5,927 bases of DNA from an uncultured Oscillospiraceae bacterium (GTDB lineage: Bacteria; Bacillota_A; Clostridia; Oscillospirales; Oscillospiraceae), in contig CANRKN010000126.1 of NCBI GenBank assembly GCA_947631215.1, forward strand, positions 1 through 5,927, in the 5' to 3' direction. The position numbers and the translations under genes were made by a program. Below are positions 1 to 5,627 of this stretch, in pieces (the stretch's first letter is position 1; every line of letters starts with the position of its first letter). The notes beneath the pieces were generated by a model, which ran no database searches, was not told the origin of the DNA, and saw only the letters and a list, made by a program, of their open reading frames with translations.

Positions 1-776
1 TCATATTCATACATGCTCACGGCCTTGGCCTTGCGCACGGGCCGCTCGTTGTGGTAGTCGCAGACCACGATCTCCTGGTTCTGGGTCACCCGGCCACGCT
101 CGATGCGGCCGATGGCGATGCGGCCCACGTACTCGTTGTAATCCAGGGAGCTGACAAGCATCTGGAAGGGCTCATCCACCCGCCGCTCGGGGGCGGGGAT
201 ATAGTTGACGATGGCCTCAAAGAGGGGCGTCAGGTCCGTGCCCGCCTGGTCGGGGCTCACGGAGCAGGTGCCCATCCGGGCGGAGGCGAAGAGCATGGGG
301 CTGTCCAGCTGCTCGTCGGTGCAGCCCAGGTCCATCAGAAGCTCCAGGACCTCGTCCACCACCTCGTATACCCGCTGGTCGGGGCGGTCTATCTTGTTCA
401 CCACCACGATGACCTTGTGGCCAAGCTGCAGGGCGCGCTCCAGCACGAACCGGGTCTGGGGCATGGGCCCCTCGGCGGCGTCCACCAGCAGCAGCACGCC
501 GTTCACCATCTTCAATATCCGCTCCACCTCGCCGCCGAAGTCGGCGTGGCCCGGGGTGTCCACGATGTTGATCTTCGTGTCCTTGTAGTGGATGGCGGTG
601 TTCTTGGCCAGGATGGTGATGCCCCGCTCCCGCTCCAGGTCCCCGGAGTCCATGACCCGCTCCTGGACCTGCTGATTGGCCCGGAAGGCGCCGGACTGGC
701 GGAGCATGGCGTCCACCAGGGTGGTCTTGCCGTGGTCCACGTGGGCGATGATGGCGATGTTTCTCAAGTCTTCCAT
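1..776 (-). CDS. typA: TypA/BipA translational GTPase, N-terminal 258 residues (runs off the left edge)
   Basis: Ribosome-associated GTPase of the EF-G/LepA class; family members act in 50S subunit assembly and stress or low-temperature growth. Translating from ATG at 776 gives [19 protein letters not shown], closely matching known TypA starts. Visible G motifs: P-loop AHVDHGKT (11-18), switch I RGITI (51-55), DTPGH (73-77), NKID (127-130), and the G5 SAR (165-167). The stretch DFGGEVER after DTPGH and GPMPQTRFV (103-111) are typical of TypA rather than EF-G or LepA. The domain II beta-barrel begins near residue 203 ([19 protein letters not shown]). The reading frame is open to base 1 with no stop; the family is usually about 600-615 residues, so roughly 40 percent is visible. 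The loss of the 3' part is a window effect. ATG 776 is preferred because a GGAG lies just upstream and homology starts at once. It follows the surface-protein gene but has its own promoter. Confidence 0.97.
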   Translation of the reverse strand, partial: MEDLRNIAIIAHVDHGKTTLVDAMLRQSGAFRANQQVQERVMDSGDLERERGITILAKNTAIHYKDTKINIVDTPGHADFGGEVERILKMVNGVLLLVDAAEGPMPQTRFVLERALQLGHKVIVVVNKIDRPDQRVYEVVDEVLELLMDLGCTDEQLDSPMLFASARMGTCSVSPDQAGTDLTPLFEAIVNYIPAPERRVDEPFQMLVSSLDYNEYVGRIAIGRIERGRVTQNQEIVVCDYHNERPVRKAKAVSMYEY

Positions 777-787
777 AATGCTCCGTC
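777..787 (-). promoter_or_regulatory. Ribosome binding site of typA
   Basis: Read on the minus strand, GACGGAG is followed by CATT and then the ATG at 776. The GGAG (781-784) sits 4 nt from the start, at the short end of the usual spacing, but no better start codon is present upstream in frame. Confidence 0.65.
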
Positions 788-823
788 TCTCTTATATAAC
801 AGTATGCTTACACGCAAAACCGT

Positions 824-852
824 ATTTTATCACGCTCCCCGCCCGATTGCAA
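824..852 (-). promoter_or_regulatory. Sigma-A type promoter of typA, extended -10
   Basis: On the minus strand TTGCAA (847-852) is followed after 17 nt by TAAAAT (824-829), which is preceded by TGA, an extended -10 element. The leader to the typA ATG would be about 40 nt. The promoter lies between the terminator of the upstream gene and the typA RBS, where one is expected. The -35 lies inside a perfect 12-bp palindrome (844-855). Confidence 0.7.
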
Positions 853-855
853 TCG
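844..855. repeat. Perfect 12-bp palindrome over the typA -35 box
   Basis: CGATTGCAATCG is its own reverse complement and covers the -35 hexamer TTGCAA. It could be an operator for a dimeric regulator or a chance palindrome; the sequence alone cannot tell these apart. Confidence 0.4.
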
Positions 856-863
856 TTAGGACG

Positions 864-898
864 CACAAAAAAGGGACAGAGCCGAAGCTCTGTCCCTT
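864..898 (-). terminator. Intrinsic terminator of the large surface-protein gene
   Basis: A perfect 12-bp stem (871-882 paired with 887-898) encloses a 4-nt loop. Read on the minus strand the loop is TTCG closed by a C-G pair, the very stable cUUCGg tetraloop. The stem ends in TT and is followed by TTTTGTG, giving a run of six T. It begins 19 nt after the TAA stop of the 918-5372 gene. There is no T-run on the plus strand, so it works in the minus direction and separates that gene from typA. Confidence 0.93.
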
Positions 899-917
899 GA
901 GGGTATCGCGTTTTGTC

Positions 918-3900
918 TTACTTCATCCAGGTGGCGCCGTTCCAGTTGCCCAGCTCGGTGGAGTAGGTGCACTTGCCGGACTCGCCGTTCTTGCTGCTGA
1001 AGTAGCAGGTGCCGTAGTTGATGCCGCCCTGCTCGCCGACCCACTGCCAGCCGGTCATCATCTTGCCGATCTCGCCGTTATTGTTCGTGGGCTGCAGGAA
1101 GTACCAGCCAGCGCCGCCGTGCAGGTCGTCGATGTACCACATGCCGGTGAGCAGCTTGCCGTCGGCGTCAACATAGTACCAGTTGCCGTCCCACTTGCTG
1201 GCGCCGTCTACCTTGCCGACCCAGTAGTTGGCCACAAGCTTGTTGTTCTTGTAGAAGTAGTAGTCGCCGGTGGACTCGTCATAGGCCCAGCCGGTGCCGG
1301 AAGCGGGCGCGGGCGGGATAGCCTCGACCAGCGCGTTCACAGCGGCGTCCAGAGCGTCCAGAGCGTCGTCGACCTCAGCCTGGGTGGCGGAAGCCTTGGC
1401 GGCTACGACCTTGGCGGTCTCAAGGGCCTCTTCCACAGCGGCCCAGGACTCGGCGGTGTAGTCATCCTTGAATTCGGCCATGGCCTCGACGATGGCGATA
1501 GTGAGCTCCAGCTCGGTCTTGTCGACGGGCGTCACGGTGACGGTGATGCTCTCCGCACCCACGTCCAGTTCAAAGATCCGCATGAGCTCGCCGGTCGTTT
1601 CATCGACGACGGTGTCTGCGTACGCGGCGCCGTCCACATCCAGCTCATAGCCGTCTTCCACGATGATACCCACACTGCCGTAAGCGACCAGCTTGTAGGT
1701 GCCGTCTTCCTGCTCCTCGGACCAATTCGCGAACTGGAAGTCCGCCTCGTCCTCATTGACCACGTTGGCGGTGATGACCCGGCCGACGTCTTCACTCTTC
1801 TCCACGGCGACCACGGGGTTTTCATCCGTGGCGGTGACAAAGAACCCGTTATACACCGCCATAGGGCCATAATCACTGATCCAGGAGAAGTCGGGTATCA
1901 CTATCGCGCCGGACACGGCGTTGACCGCGTAGCCCCCCTTCACCAGGATGAAGCCCATGCCGTCTTCCAGCACATCGCCGTCAGACAGCAGGTACCGGTC
2001 GGCGTCGTCCACCATGCCGATAGCGTCCTTCACGTCCTGGGCGTCGTTGGGGATGACGGCGTCCGCCTCGTCCTCGATGGTCAGGGTCGCTTCGCTCACG
2101 ACCGGAAGGATCTGGGCGGTGACGTCGCCCTCCAGGGGCGTGAGGCAGATATAATCATATAGCGTCTCGCCGTAGAACGGGCTGTTCGGGTCGTCGCTGA
2201 CCCACTCGTAGGGGCCGCTGACGTCCGAAACGCCCCAGAACTGCACGGCATAGCCTTCGGGCACGGTGACGCCCACCTCCGCGTTGGGCGCAAGGCCCAG
2301 GGCGGGATCGCTCATGCGGGTGCTGCCATCGCTGCTGTCCATCCACAGGTTGACAACGGGACCGCCGTCTATGACCAGCTCGCCGGTCGTCTTGCCAACC
2401 GTGACGGTCACGTTCTCAGCGTCGGGCCAGACGTTCAGGTCGATCATATAGTTGCCCTTGTCGTCGGTCCAGCCGCCGAACCCGGTATCGCTGTCCGTGG
2501 TCTGCAGATAGTAGCCGGGCTGCAGGTGCAGGCTCAGATGACCGCCGGGATAGACCTGGTCGCCATCCGCATGGACAGCGTCCACCTCGCCCTCGAACTG
2601 GACGGTGAGGGCGGTGGGGGCTTCGCCCTCCACCACCATGGCATTCACGTCGCCCTCCTCGGGCGCGATGAAGTCATAATAGTGCACGGTCTTGCCGTAA
2701 TGCTCTACGTCATCGGGATTATTGAGCCAGACCTCATAGCGCTCACCCAGGTTCTCGGGCTCCTCGCCGTCCAGGAACTCCAGCGCGGCGCTGCCGTCCA
2801 GGGCGACGTTGATATACGTGCCGGGCTTCATGCCAAGGGTGGGCTCGGTGAAACGGCAGTCCTCGTCGTCATTCGCATTCGTCCACCAGACATGGCCATC
2901 GGGGTCGTCGATGTTCAGGAATCCAGAGGCCTCGCCCACCGTGACGGTCACGCTCTCGGCGTCGGGCCAGGCATACAGATGGATCACCTTGCAGCCATCT
3001 TCGTCAAACTCGCCGTCGAAGTTGGGATCGCTGTTCGTCGTCTCCAGATAGTAGCCGGGCTTAACGTGTATGACCAGATTGCCGTCCGGATAAACCTGAT
3101 CGCTGTCATAATGGACAGCGTCCACCTCGCCCTCGAACTGGACGGTGATGGGCTCAGGCATCTCGCCGCCCTCCACCGCCTTGGCGATCACATCGCCCTC
3201 CTCGGGCGCGGTGAAGCCGATATGGTGTATGAGCTGGCCGTACCATTCGGAGTTGGGGTCATAGTCCCAGTACTCGTAATTTTCACCCAGGTCCTCGGGC
3301 TCCCCACCCTGGAACTCCAGCGTGGCGTTGCCGGCCAGGGCGACGTCAACGCGCGCACCGGGCTTCATGCCAAGGGTGGGATCGGAGAAGCTGGTGGTCT
3401 CGTCACCGTTCGCGTTCGTCCAGCAGACGAAGTGGTCGGGATCGTCGACGATCAGCTTGCCGGAGGCCTTGCCCACCGTGACGGTCACTTCCTCAGCCTC
3501 GGGCCAGACGTTGAGATTGAACACATTGGAGCCTCTCTCGTCGACCTCGCCCCAGAAGTCGGGATTGCTGAACGTCGTCTCCAGATAGTAACCGGGCTGC
3601 ACGCGCAGGGTCAGGCTGCTGCCCGGATAGACCTGGTCGGTATCATAATGGATGGCGTCCAGCTCACCCTCGAACTGGACGGTGATGGCGTCGGGTATCT
3701 CGCCGCCCTCCACCGCGTGGATCTCCAGATCGTGGTCGGGCGCGGTGAAGTCATACCAGTGCTGAATCTCGCCGTCATGGTCGTTCCAGGGATCACTGAT
3801 AACACTATAATAATCATTCAGGCCCTCGGGCTCCTCGCCGTCCGGGAACTCCAGCATCGCGTTACCGTCCAGGGCGACCCACACATGGGCGCCAGGCTTC

Positions 3901-5372
3901 ATGCCGCCGATGGGGCTGGTGTACCCGCCATCTTCGCCGTCCATGCCAATGCCCCACATGAACTCATCACGGCCTTCTGTGAAGCGCAGGACGCCGGGAG
4001 CTTTGGTGACCGTCACAGTCACGCTCTCGGCCTCGGGGTCCACGCCGCAGTGATTGACAAAGAGCTCCTCCTCCGGGATGACGCTGTTCCAGTTGAACCC
4101 GGCGTTCTCAAAGGATGCATAGTAGCCCCTCTTCAGGGTGAAGGAGAACTCCGCGCCGGGGAAAGTGGTCTCGTCATATTCACCTTCCACAAGGCCATCC
4201 ACATCGCCGACATAGTTGACGGTGAGCTTTTTGGCCTCCTTGACCGTCAGCTCGATATTGCCGGTCTCGGGGGTCTTTATGTTGTAAAAACGGAACGAAT
4301 CGCCATACTTTTCGTCGTTGGGATCCGTAAACGTTCCGATGCCGGTATTCATCAGGAGCGCCTCGTCCAGACCCTCTATCTCATACTCCGCGGACAGGAC
4401 GAGATCAATGCCCATGCCGGGGAAGATGTCGGGGACAAGCAGCAGGTCGCCCATATAGCTCGCGGTATCCCCCCATGTCTCGGGATTGGGATCATCATAG
4501 ATGTCGGCCCACAGGACAGCGCCCTCCGGAGCCTCGATCTTGAACGTGCCGGTGCTCTTGACGAAATCAATGGTCACGCCCTCGGAACCCTCATCGACGG
4601 TATACTCCGCCATCAGGCAGGTGCCATCTATGCTGGGGAATATCCCATACAGCGTGCCGCCGTCGACGGTCACGGTATAGCCGGGCTTAACAAAGACGTA
4701 GTTGTAGCAATCCTCGCCAACGTACGCGTCGTAAGCGCAGCCAAAGCGGGCGTCGTCATCGCTGTAGGTGACGGGAACGATCTCCGGCCGGGCGGAAGGA
4801 TCCTCTTCCACGATGGTGACGGTCAGATCGCCGCCCTCCTCGGGGACATACATCACGCACACGCGAATCGGAAGGATGTCATCGTCCGTGGCAGGATAAA
4901 CATCATCATCCCAATCCCAGTCATACCCGCCGTCCTCAGACTCTTCGATGGCATAGCCGGGCTCCAGGACGAAATTGATCTGCGCGCCGGGGGCCACGCC
5001 CACTTCCCGGGGGTCGCCCAAATAGGTCCAATCAGCGCTGTCGATCTGTATGATCCTAACGATCTGGGTCTCGTCGCCCTCAATGACGAGCTTGCCGTCA
5101 TAGGTCGCCGTGTCCCCTGCGCCCGGCGCGTCATCCGCGGCGTCGTCGGGCTCCTCCGCGGCCACGGCGGGCACATCGGGCTCCACCGCTGCCACAGCGG
5201 GCATATCCGGCGCCTCAGCCGGGGCCTCGGGCTCCTCCGCCACGGGAGCGGCGGGTGCCTCCTCCTGGATGGCCGGGGCCTCGGCCTCGAACTCGTCCGC
5301 CGCGAACGCGGGGACCGCGAGGCTGAGCGCCATGACCAGCGCCAGGAGCATGCTCAAAATGCGTTTGCTCAT
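918..5372 (-). CDS. Large secreted repeat-rich surface protein with FIVAR-like domain and aromatic wall-binding C-terminus
   Basis: A complete 1484-residue protein, predicted to be exported and held at the cell wall. Order of parts: signal peptide 1-24 (MSKR, hydrophobic core, AFA before AD); Pro/Ala/Glu-rich linker about 25-88 with a tandem ten-residue repeat (PDMPAVAAVE, PDVPAVAAEE at 55-74); a half repeat unit at 92-199; six repeat units starting at 200, 382, 562, 741, 921 and 1096; a FIVAR-like helical domain 1284-1352; a PPAPASG linker; and choline-binding-like aromatic repeats 1361-1484. There is no LPXTG motif or C-terminal hydrophobic tail, so anchoring is probably non-covalent. The protein is strongly acidic: in unit 741-920 I count about 41 Asp/Glu against about 6 Lys/Arg. 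No catalytic motif is seen, so adhesion, ligand binding or a structural stalk is only inferred. The ATG at 5372 is supported by an AAAGGAGG site 6 nt upstream and by the signal peptide. It has its own promoter and terminator. Confidence 0.93.
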   Translation of the reverse strand: MSKRILSMLLALVMALSLAVPAFAADEFEAEAPAIQEEAPAAPVAEEPEAPAEAPDMPAVAAVEPDVPAVAAEEPDDAADDAPGAGDTATYDGKLVIEGDETQIVRIIQIDSADWTYLGDPREVGVAPGAQINFVLEPGYAIEESEDGGYDWDWDDDVYPATDDDILPIRVCVMYVPEEGGDLTVTIVEEDPSARPEIVPVTYSDDDARFGCAYDAYVGEDCYNYVFVKPGYTVTVDGGTLYGIFPSIDGTCLMAEYTVDEGSEGVTIDFVKSTGTFKIEAPEGAVLWADIYDDPNPETWGDTASYMGDLLLVPDIFPGMGIDLVLSAEYEIEGLDEALLMNTGIGTFTDPNDEKYGDSFRFYNIKTPETGNIELTVKEAKKLTVNYVGDVDGLVEGEYDETTFPGAEFSFTLKRGYYASFENAGFNWNSVIPEEELFVNHCGVDPEAESVTVTVTKAPGVLRFTEGRDEFMWGIGMDGEDGGYTSPIGGMKPGAHVWVALDGNAMLEFPDGEEPEGLNDYYSVISDPWNDHDGEIQHWYDFTAPDHDLEIHAVEGGEIPDAITVQFEGELDAIHYDTDQVYPGSSLTLRVQPGYYLETTFSNPDFWGEVDERGSNVFNLNVWPEAEEVTVTVGKASGKLIVDDPDHFVCWTNANGDETTSFSDPTLGMKPGARVDVALAGNATLEFQGGEPEDLGENYEYWDYDPNSEWYGQLIHHIGFTAPEEGDVIAKAVEGGEMPEPITVQFEGEVDAVHYDSDQVYPDGNLVIHVKPGYYLETTNSDPNFDGEFDEDGCKVIHLYAWPDAESVTVTVGEASGFLNIDDPDGHVWWTNANDDEDCRFTEPTLGMKPGTYINVALDGSAALEFLDGEEPENLGERYEVWLNNPDDVEHYGKTVHYYDFIAPEEGDVNAMVVEGEAPTALTVQFEGEVDAVHADGDQVYPGGHLSLHLQPGYYLQTTDSDTGFGGWTDDKGNYMIDLNVWPDAENVTVTVGKTTGELVIDGGPVVNLWMDSSDGSTRMSDPALGLAPNAEVGVTVPEGYAVQFWGVSDVSGPYEWVSDDPNSPFYGETLYDYICLTPLEGDVTAQILPVVSEATLTIEDEADAVIPNDAQDVKDAIGMVDDADRYLLSDGDVLEDGMGFILVKGGYAVNAVSGAIVIPDFSWISDYGPMAVYNGFFVTATDENPVVAVEKSEDVGRVITANVVNEDEADFQFANWSEEQEDGTYKLVAYGSVGIIVEDGYELDVDGAAYADTVVDETTGELMRIFELDVGAESITVTVTPVDKTELELTIAIVEAMAEFKDDYTAESWAAVEEALETAKVVAAKASATQAEVDDALDALDAAVNALVEAIPPAPASGTGWAYDESTGDYYFYKNNKLVANYWVGKVDGASKWDGNWYYVDADGKLLTGMWYIDDLHGGAGWYFLQPTNNNGEIGKMMTGWQWVGEQGGINYGTCYFSSKNGESGKCTYSTELGNWNGATWMK
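921..1292 (-). other. Aromatic/glycine wall-binding domain (choline-binding-like repeats), residues 1361-1484
   Basis: About four repeats of the cell-wall-binding type, rich in Trp, Tyr and Gly: GWAYDESTGDYYFYKNNKLV, GNWYYVDADGKLLTGMWYID, GWYFLQPTNNNGEIGKMMTG, and a last one around GTCYFSSKNGESGKCTYS. This pattern (GW/GNWYY, turn, G.. TGW) is that of CW_binding/choline-binding repeats, which bind wall or teichoic-acid ligands; the actual ligand here is unknown. Two cysteines (1456 and 1468), 12 residues apart, may form a disulfide. The paralogue at the right edge has the same domain with both cysteines kept. Confidence 0.85.
1317..1523 (-). other. FIVAR-like three-helix domain, residues 1284-1352
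   Basis: The stretch has the pattern of FIVAR domains (Found In Various ARchitectures, common in Gram-positive surface proteins and secreted glycosidases): an Ala/Glu-rich helix, then DYTAESWAAVEEALETAK, then ASATQAEVDDALDALDAAV. The YT..SW..V..AL..AK and ATQ.EVD.A...L..A residues are the family hallmarks. It probably acts as a spacer or a carbohydrate/protein-binding module between the repeat array and the wall anchor. Confidence 0.85.
1524..2087 (-). repeat. Diverged sixth repeat unit, residues 1096-1283
   Basis: It starts with TLTIEDEADAV, in register with LTVQFEGEVDAV of the preceding copies, and keeps GFILVKGGYAV (compare VQPGYYLE) and a closing VTVTP. In the second half, SVGIIVEDGYELDV recalls the PG...V.VAL.G.A.LEF strand pattern. 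Similarity is at pattern level only and a shared origin is inferred mainly from the position, 175 residues after the previous start. Confidence 0.5.
2088..4229 (-). repeat. Four clear tandem repeat units of 175-180 residues, residues 382-1095
   Basis: Units: 382-561 (3690-4229), 562-740 (3153-3689), 741-920 (2613-3152) and 921-1095 (2088-2612). Each has an A half of about 77 residues (L/I-TVQFEGE-DA-H, YPG, PGYYLETT, WP-AE-VTVTVGKASG) and a B half of about 102 (DDPD, V-WTNAN-DE, PTLGMKPGA-V-VALDGNA-LEF, GEEPE-LGE, YDF-APEEGDV, VEGGE-P). The two middle copies are closest. The first is altered in its A half (LTVNYVGDVDG, RGYYASF) and the fourth in its B half (GLAPNAEVGVTVPEGYAVQF). The regular strand pattern suggests two small beta domains per unit, with some likeness to divergent InlB B-repeats; the family is not firmly recognised. 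Confidence 0.9.
4230..4775 (-). repeat. Diverged repeat unit, residues 200-381
   Basis: It starts VTYSDDDARF and keeps VFVKPGYTVTV (compare RVQPGYYLE) and the closing VTIDFVKSTG in the A half. The B half keeps FKIEAPEGAVLWADIYDD (compare L-IDDPD-HV-WTNAND), DIFPGMGIDLVLSAEYEIE (compare LGMKPGA-V-VALDGNA-LEF), FTDPNDEKYGDSFRFYNIK (compare DPNSEWYGQLIHHIGF) and the closing ELTVKEA. Its length of 182 residues matches the later units. Confidence 0.7.
4776..5099 (-). repeat. N-terminal half unit (B type), residues 92-199
   Basis: DGKLVIEGDE, then ...WTYLGDPREVGVAPGAQINF followed by VLEPGYAIE, aligns with the B half pattern SGKLIVDDPD ... W ... DPTLGMKPGARVDVALAGNATLEF. The end, EEGGDLTVTIVEE, matches EEGDVIAKAVEGGE. 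At 108 residues it is the length of a B half alone, so the array seems to begin half way through a unit. Confidence 0.6.
5301..5372 (-). other. Sec signal peptide, residues 1-24
   Basis: Two basic residues (K3, R4), a hydrophobic core ILSMLLALVMALSLAVP, and an AFA site before AD. This is the typical Clostridia signal peptide form. Cleavage is predicted after residue 24; the following Glu/Ala/Pro-rich stretch (to about residue 88, base 5109) would be the extracellular N-terminus. Confidence 0.92.
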
Positions 5373-5378
5373 GTTTTT

Positions 5379-5386
5379 CCTCCTTT
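5379..5386 (-). promoter_or_regulatory. Strong ribosome binding site of the large surface-protein gene
   Basis: AAAGGAGG on the minus strand ends 6 nt before the ATG at 5372. It is near-perfectly complementary to the 16S anti-Shine-Dalgarno and fixes the start. Confidence 0.93.
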
Positions 5387-5425
5387 GAAATGATTGAACA
5401 AAATTAAAAAACCGCGGGATGTACC

Positions 5426-5455
5426 ATTATAACCCTTTTCCGGTCAAGATTTCAA
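5426..5455 (-). promoter_or_regulatory. Sigma-A type promoter of the large surface-protein gene
   Basis: A consensus -10 TATAAT (5426-5431) is preceded by TTGAAA (5450-5455) with an 18-nt spacer. Transcription would start near 5419, leaving a leader of about 47 nt. A second -35-like hexamer, TTGACC (5442-5447), is only 10 nt from the -10, too close to act with it. The stretch is AT-rich compared with the coding DNA. Confidence 0.75.
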
Positions 5456-5494
5456 TACCTATCTGCCAAAAGGGCCATGCTTATGATCCCACCC

Positions 5495-5531
5495 CAAAAA
5501 ACAAAACTGAAGCCATTATAAATGACTTCGG
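5495..5531 (-). terminator. Second (distal) terminator downstream of the right-edge gene
   Basis: An 11-bp imperfect inverted repeat (5507-5517 with 5521-5531), with one mismatch and one wobble when read as minus-strand RNA and a 3-nt loop. It is followed on the minus strand by TTTTGTTTTTTG. It lies about 45 bp beyond the first terminator and before the promoter of the next gene, so it would catch read-through. It is weaker than the first one; a transcript-level regulatory hairpin is the alternative. Confidence 0.55.
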
Positions 5532-5549
5532 CCCGGATTTGGTACGCAG

Positions 5550-5567
5550 TTTGCATACTTTTGCATA
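5550..5567. repeat. Direct repeat TTTGCATA x2, 10-bp period
   Basis: TTTGCATA occurs at 5550-5557 and 5560-5567, exactly one helical turn apart, in the gap between the two terminators. A TTGACA hexamer (minus strand, 5571-5576) is adjacent, but no good -10 lies 16-18 nt downstream of it. It may be a protein-binding site; nothing more can be said from the sequence. Confidence 0.35.
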
Positions 5568-5573
5568 ATATGT

Positions 5574-5609
5574 CAAAAAAATAGGGGCAGGGAGTGCTTC
5601 CCTGCCCCT
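5574..5609 (-). terminator. Primary intrinsic terminator of the right-edge surface-protein gene
   Basis: An 11-bp GC-rich perfect stem (5583-5593 with 5599-5609), a 5-nt loop, then AT and six T on the minus strand. It starts 18 nt after the TGA stop at 5628-5630. The spacing resembles that of the terminator after the large gene, though the stem sequences differ. Confidence 0.92.
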
Positions 5610-5627
5610 GTGGGGTCTATGCTTATC

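Noticed and set aside
205..588. Plus-strand open frame of 127 codons rich in Ser/Arg/Thr
   Set aside because: A low-complexity shadow of typA in another frame, with no RBS or recognisable motif.
51..2162. Open frame of 703 codons on the plus strand
   Set aside because: It runs antisense through typA, the terminator, the promoter and the end of the surface gene, all in the same mirrored register. It ends where the sense gene uses the rare Leu codon CTA. The typA reading on the minus strand has all G motifs.
2088..4229. Repeats as a CRISPR array, transposon or satellite
   Set aside because: The period of about 540 bp is a whole number of codons, the frame stays open, and the copies encode similar protein units. 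No transposase or short spacer structure is present.
5110..5388. Plus-strand open frame of 92 codons, Ala/Ser/Gly-rich
   Set aside because: Antisense shadow of the signal peptide and Pro/Ala/Glu linker; its composition is explained by the GCC/GAG-type codons opposite.
2526..5393. Open frame of 955 codons on the plus strand, antisense to the large surface-protein gene
   Set aside because: It is in exact codon register with the sense gene, so its stops would need sense codons TTA, CTA or TCA, which are rare in this GC-rich gene. Its translation shows no signal, domain or RBS and simply mirrors the sense repeats.
5405..5417. CCGCGG followed by a T-run on the minus strand in the leader of the large gene, as an attenuator
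   Set aside because: The inverted repeat is only six bases with no loop, so it cannot form a hairpin.
5442..5447. TTGACC as the -35 of the large gene's promoter
   Set aside because: It is only 10 nt from the TATAAT; TTGAAA at 5450-5455 gives an 18-nt spacer instead.
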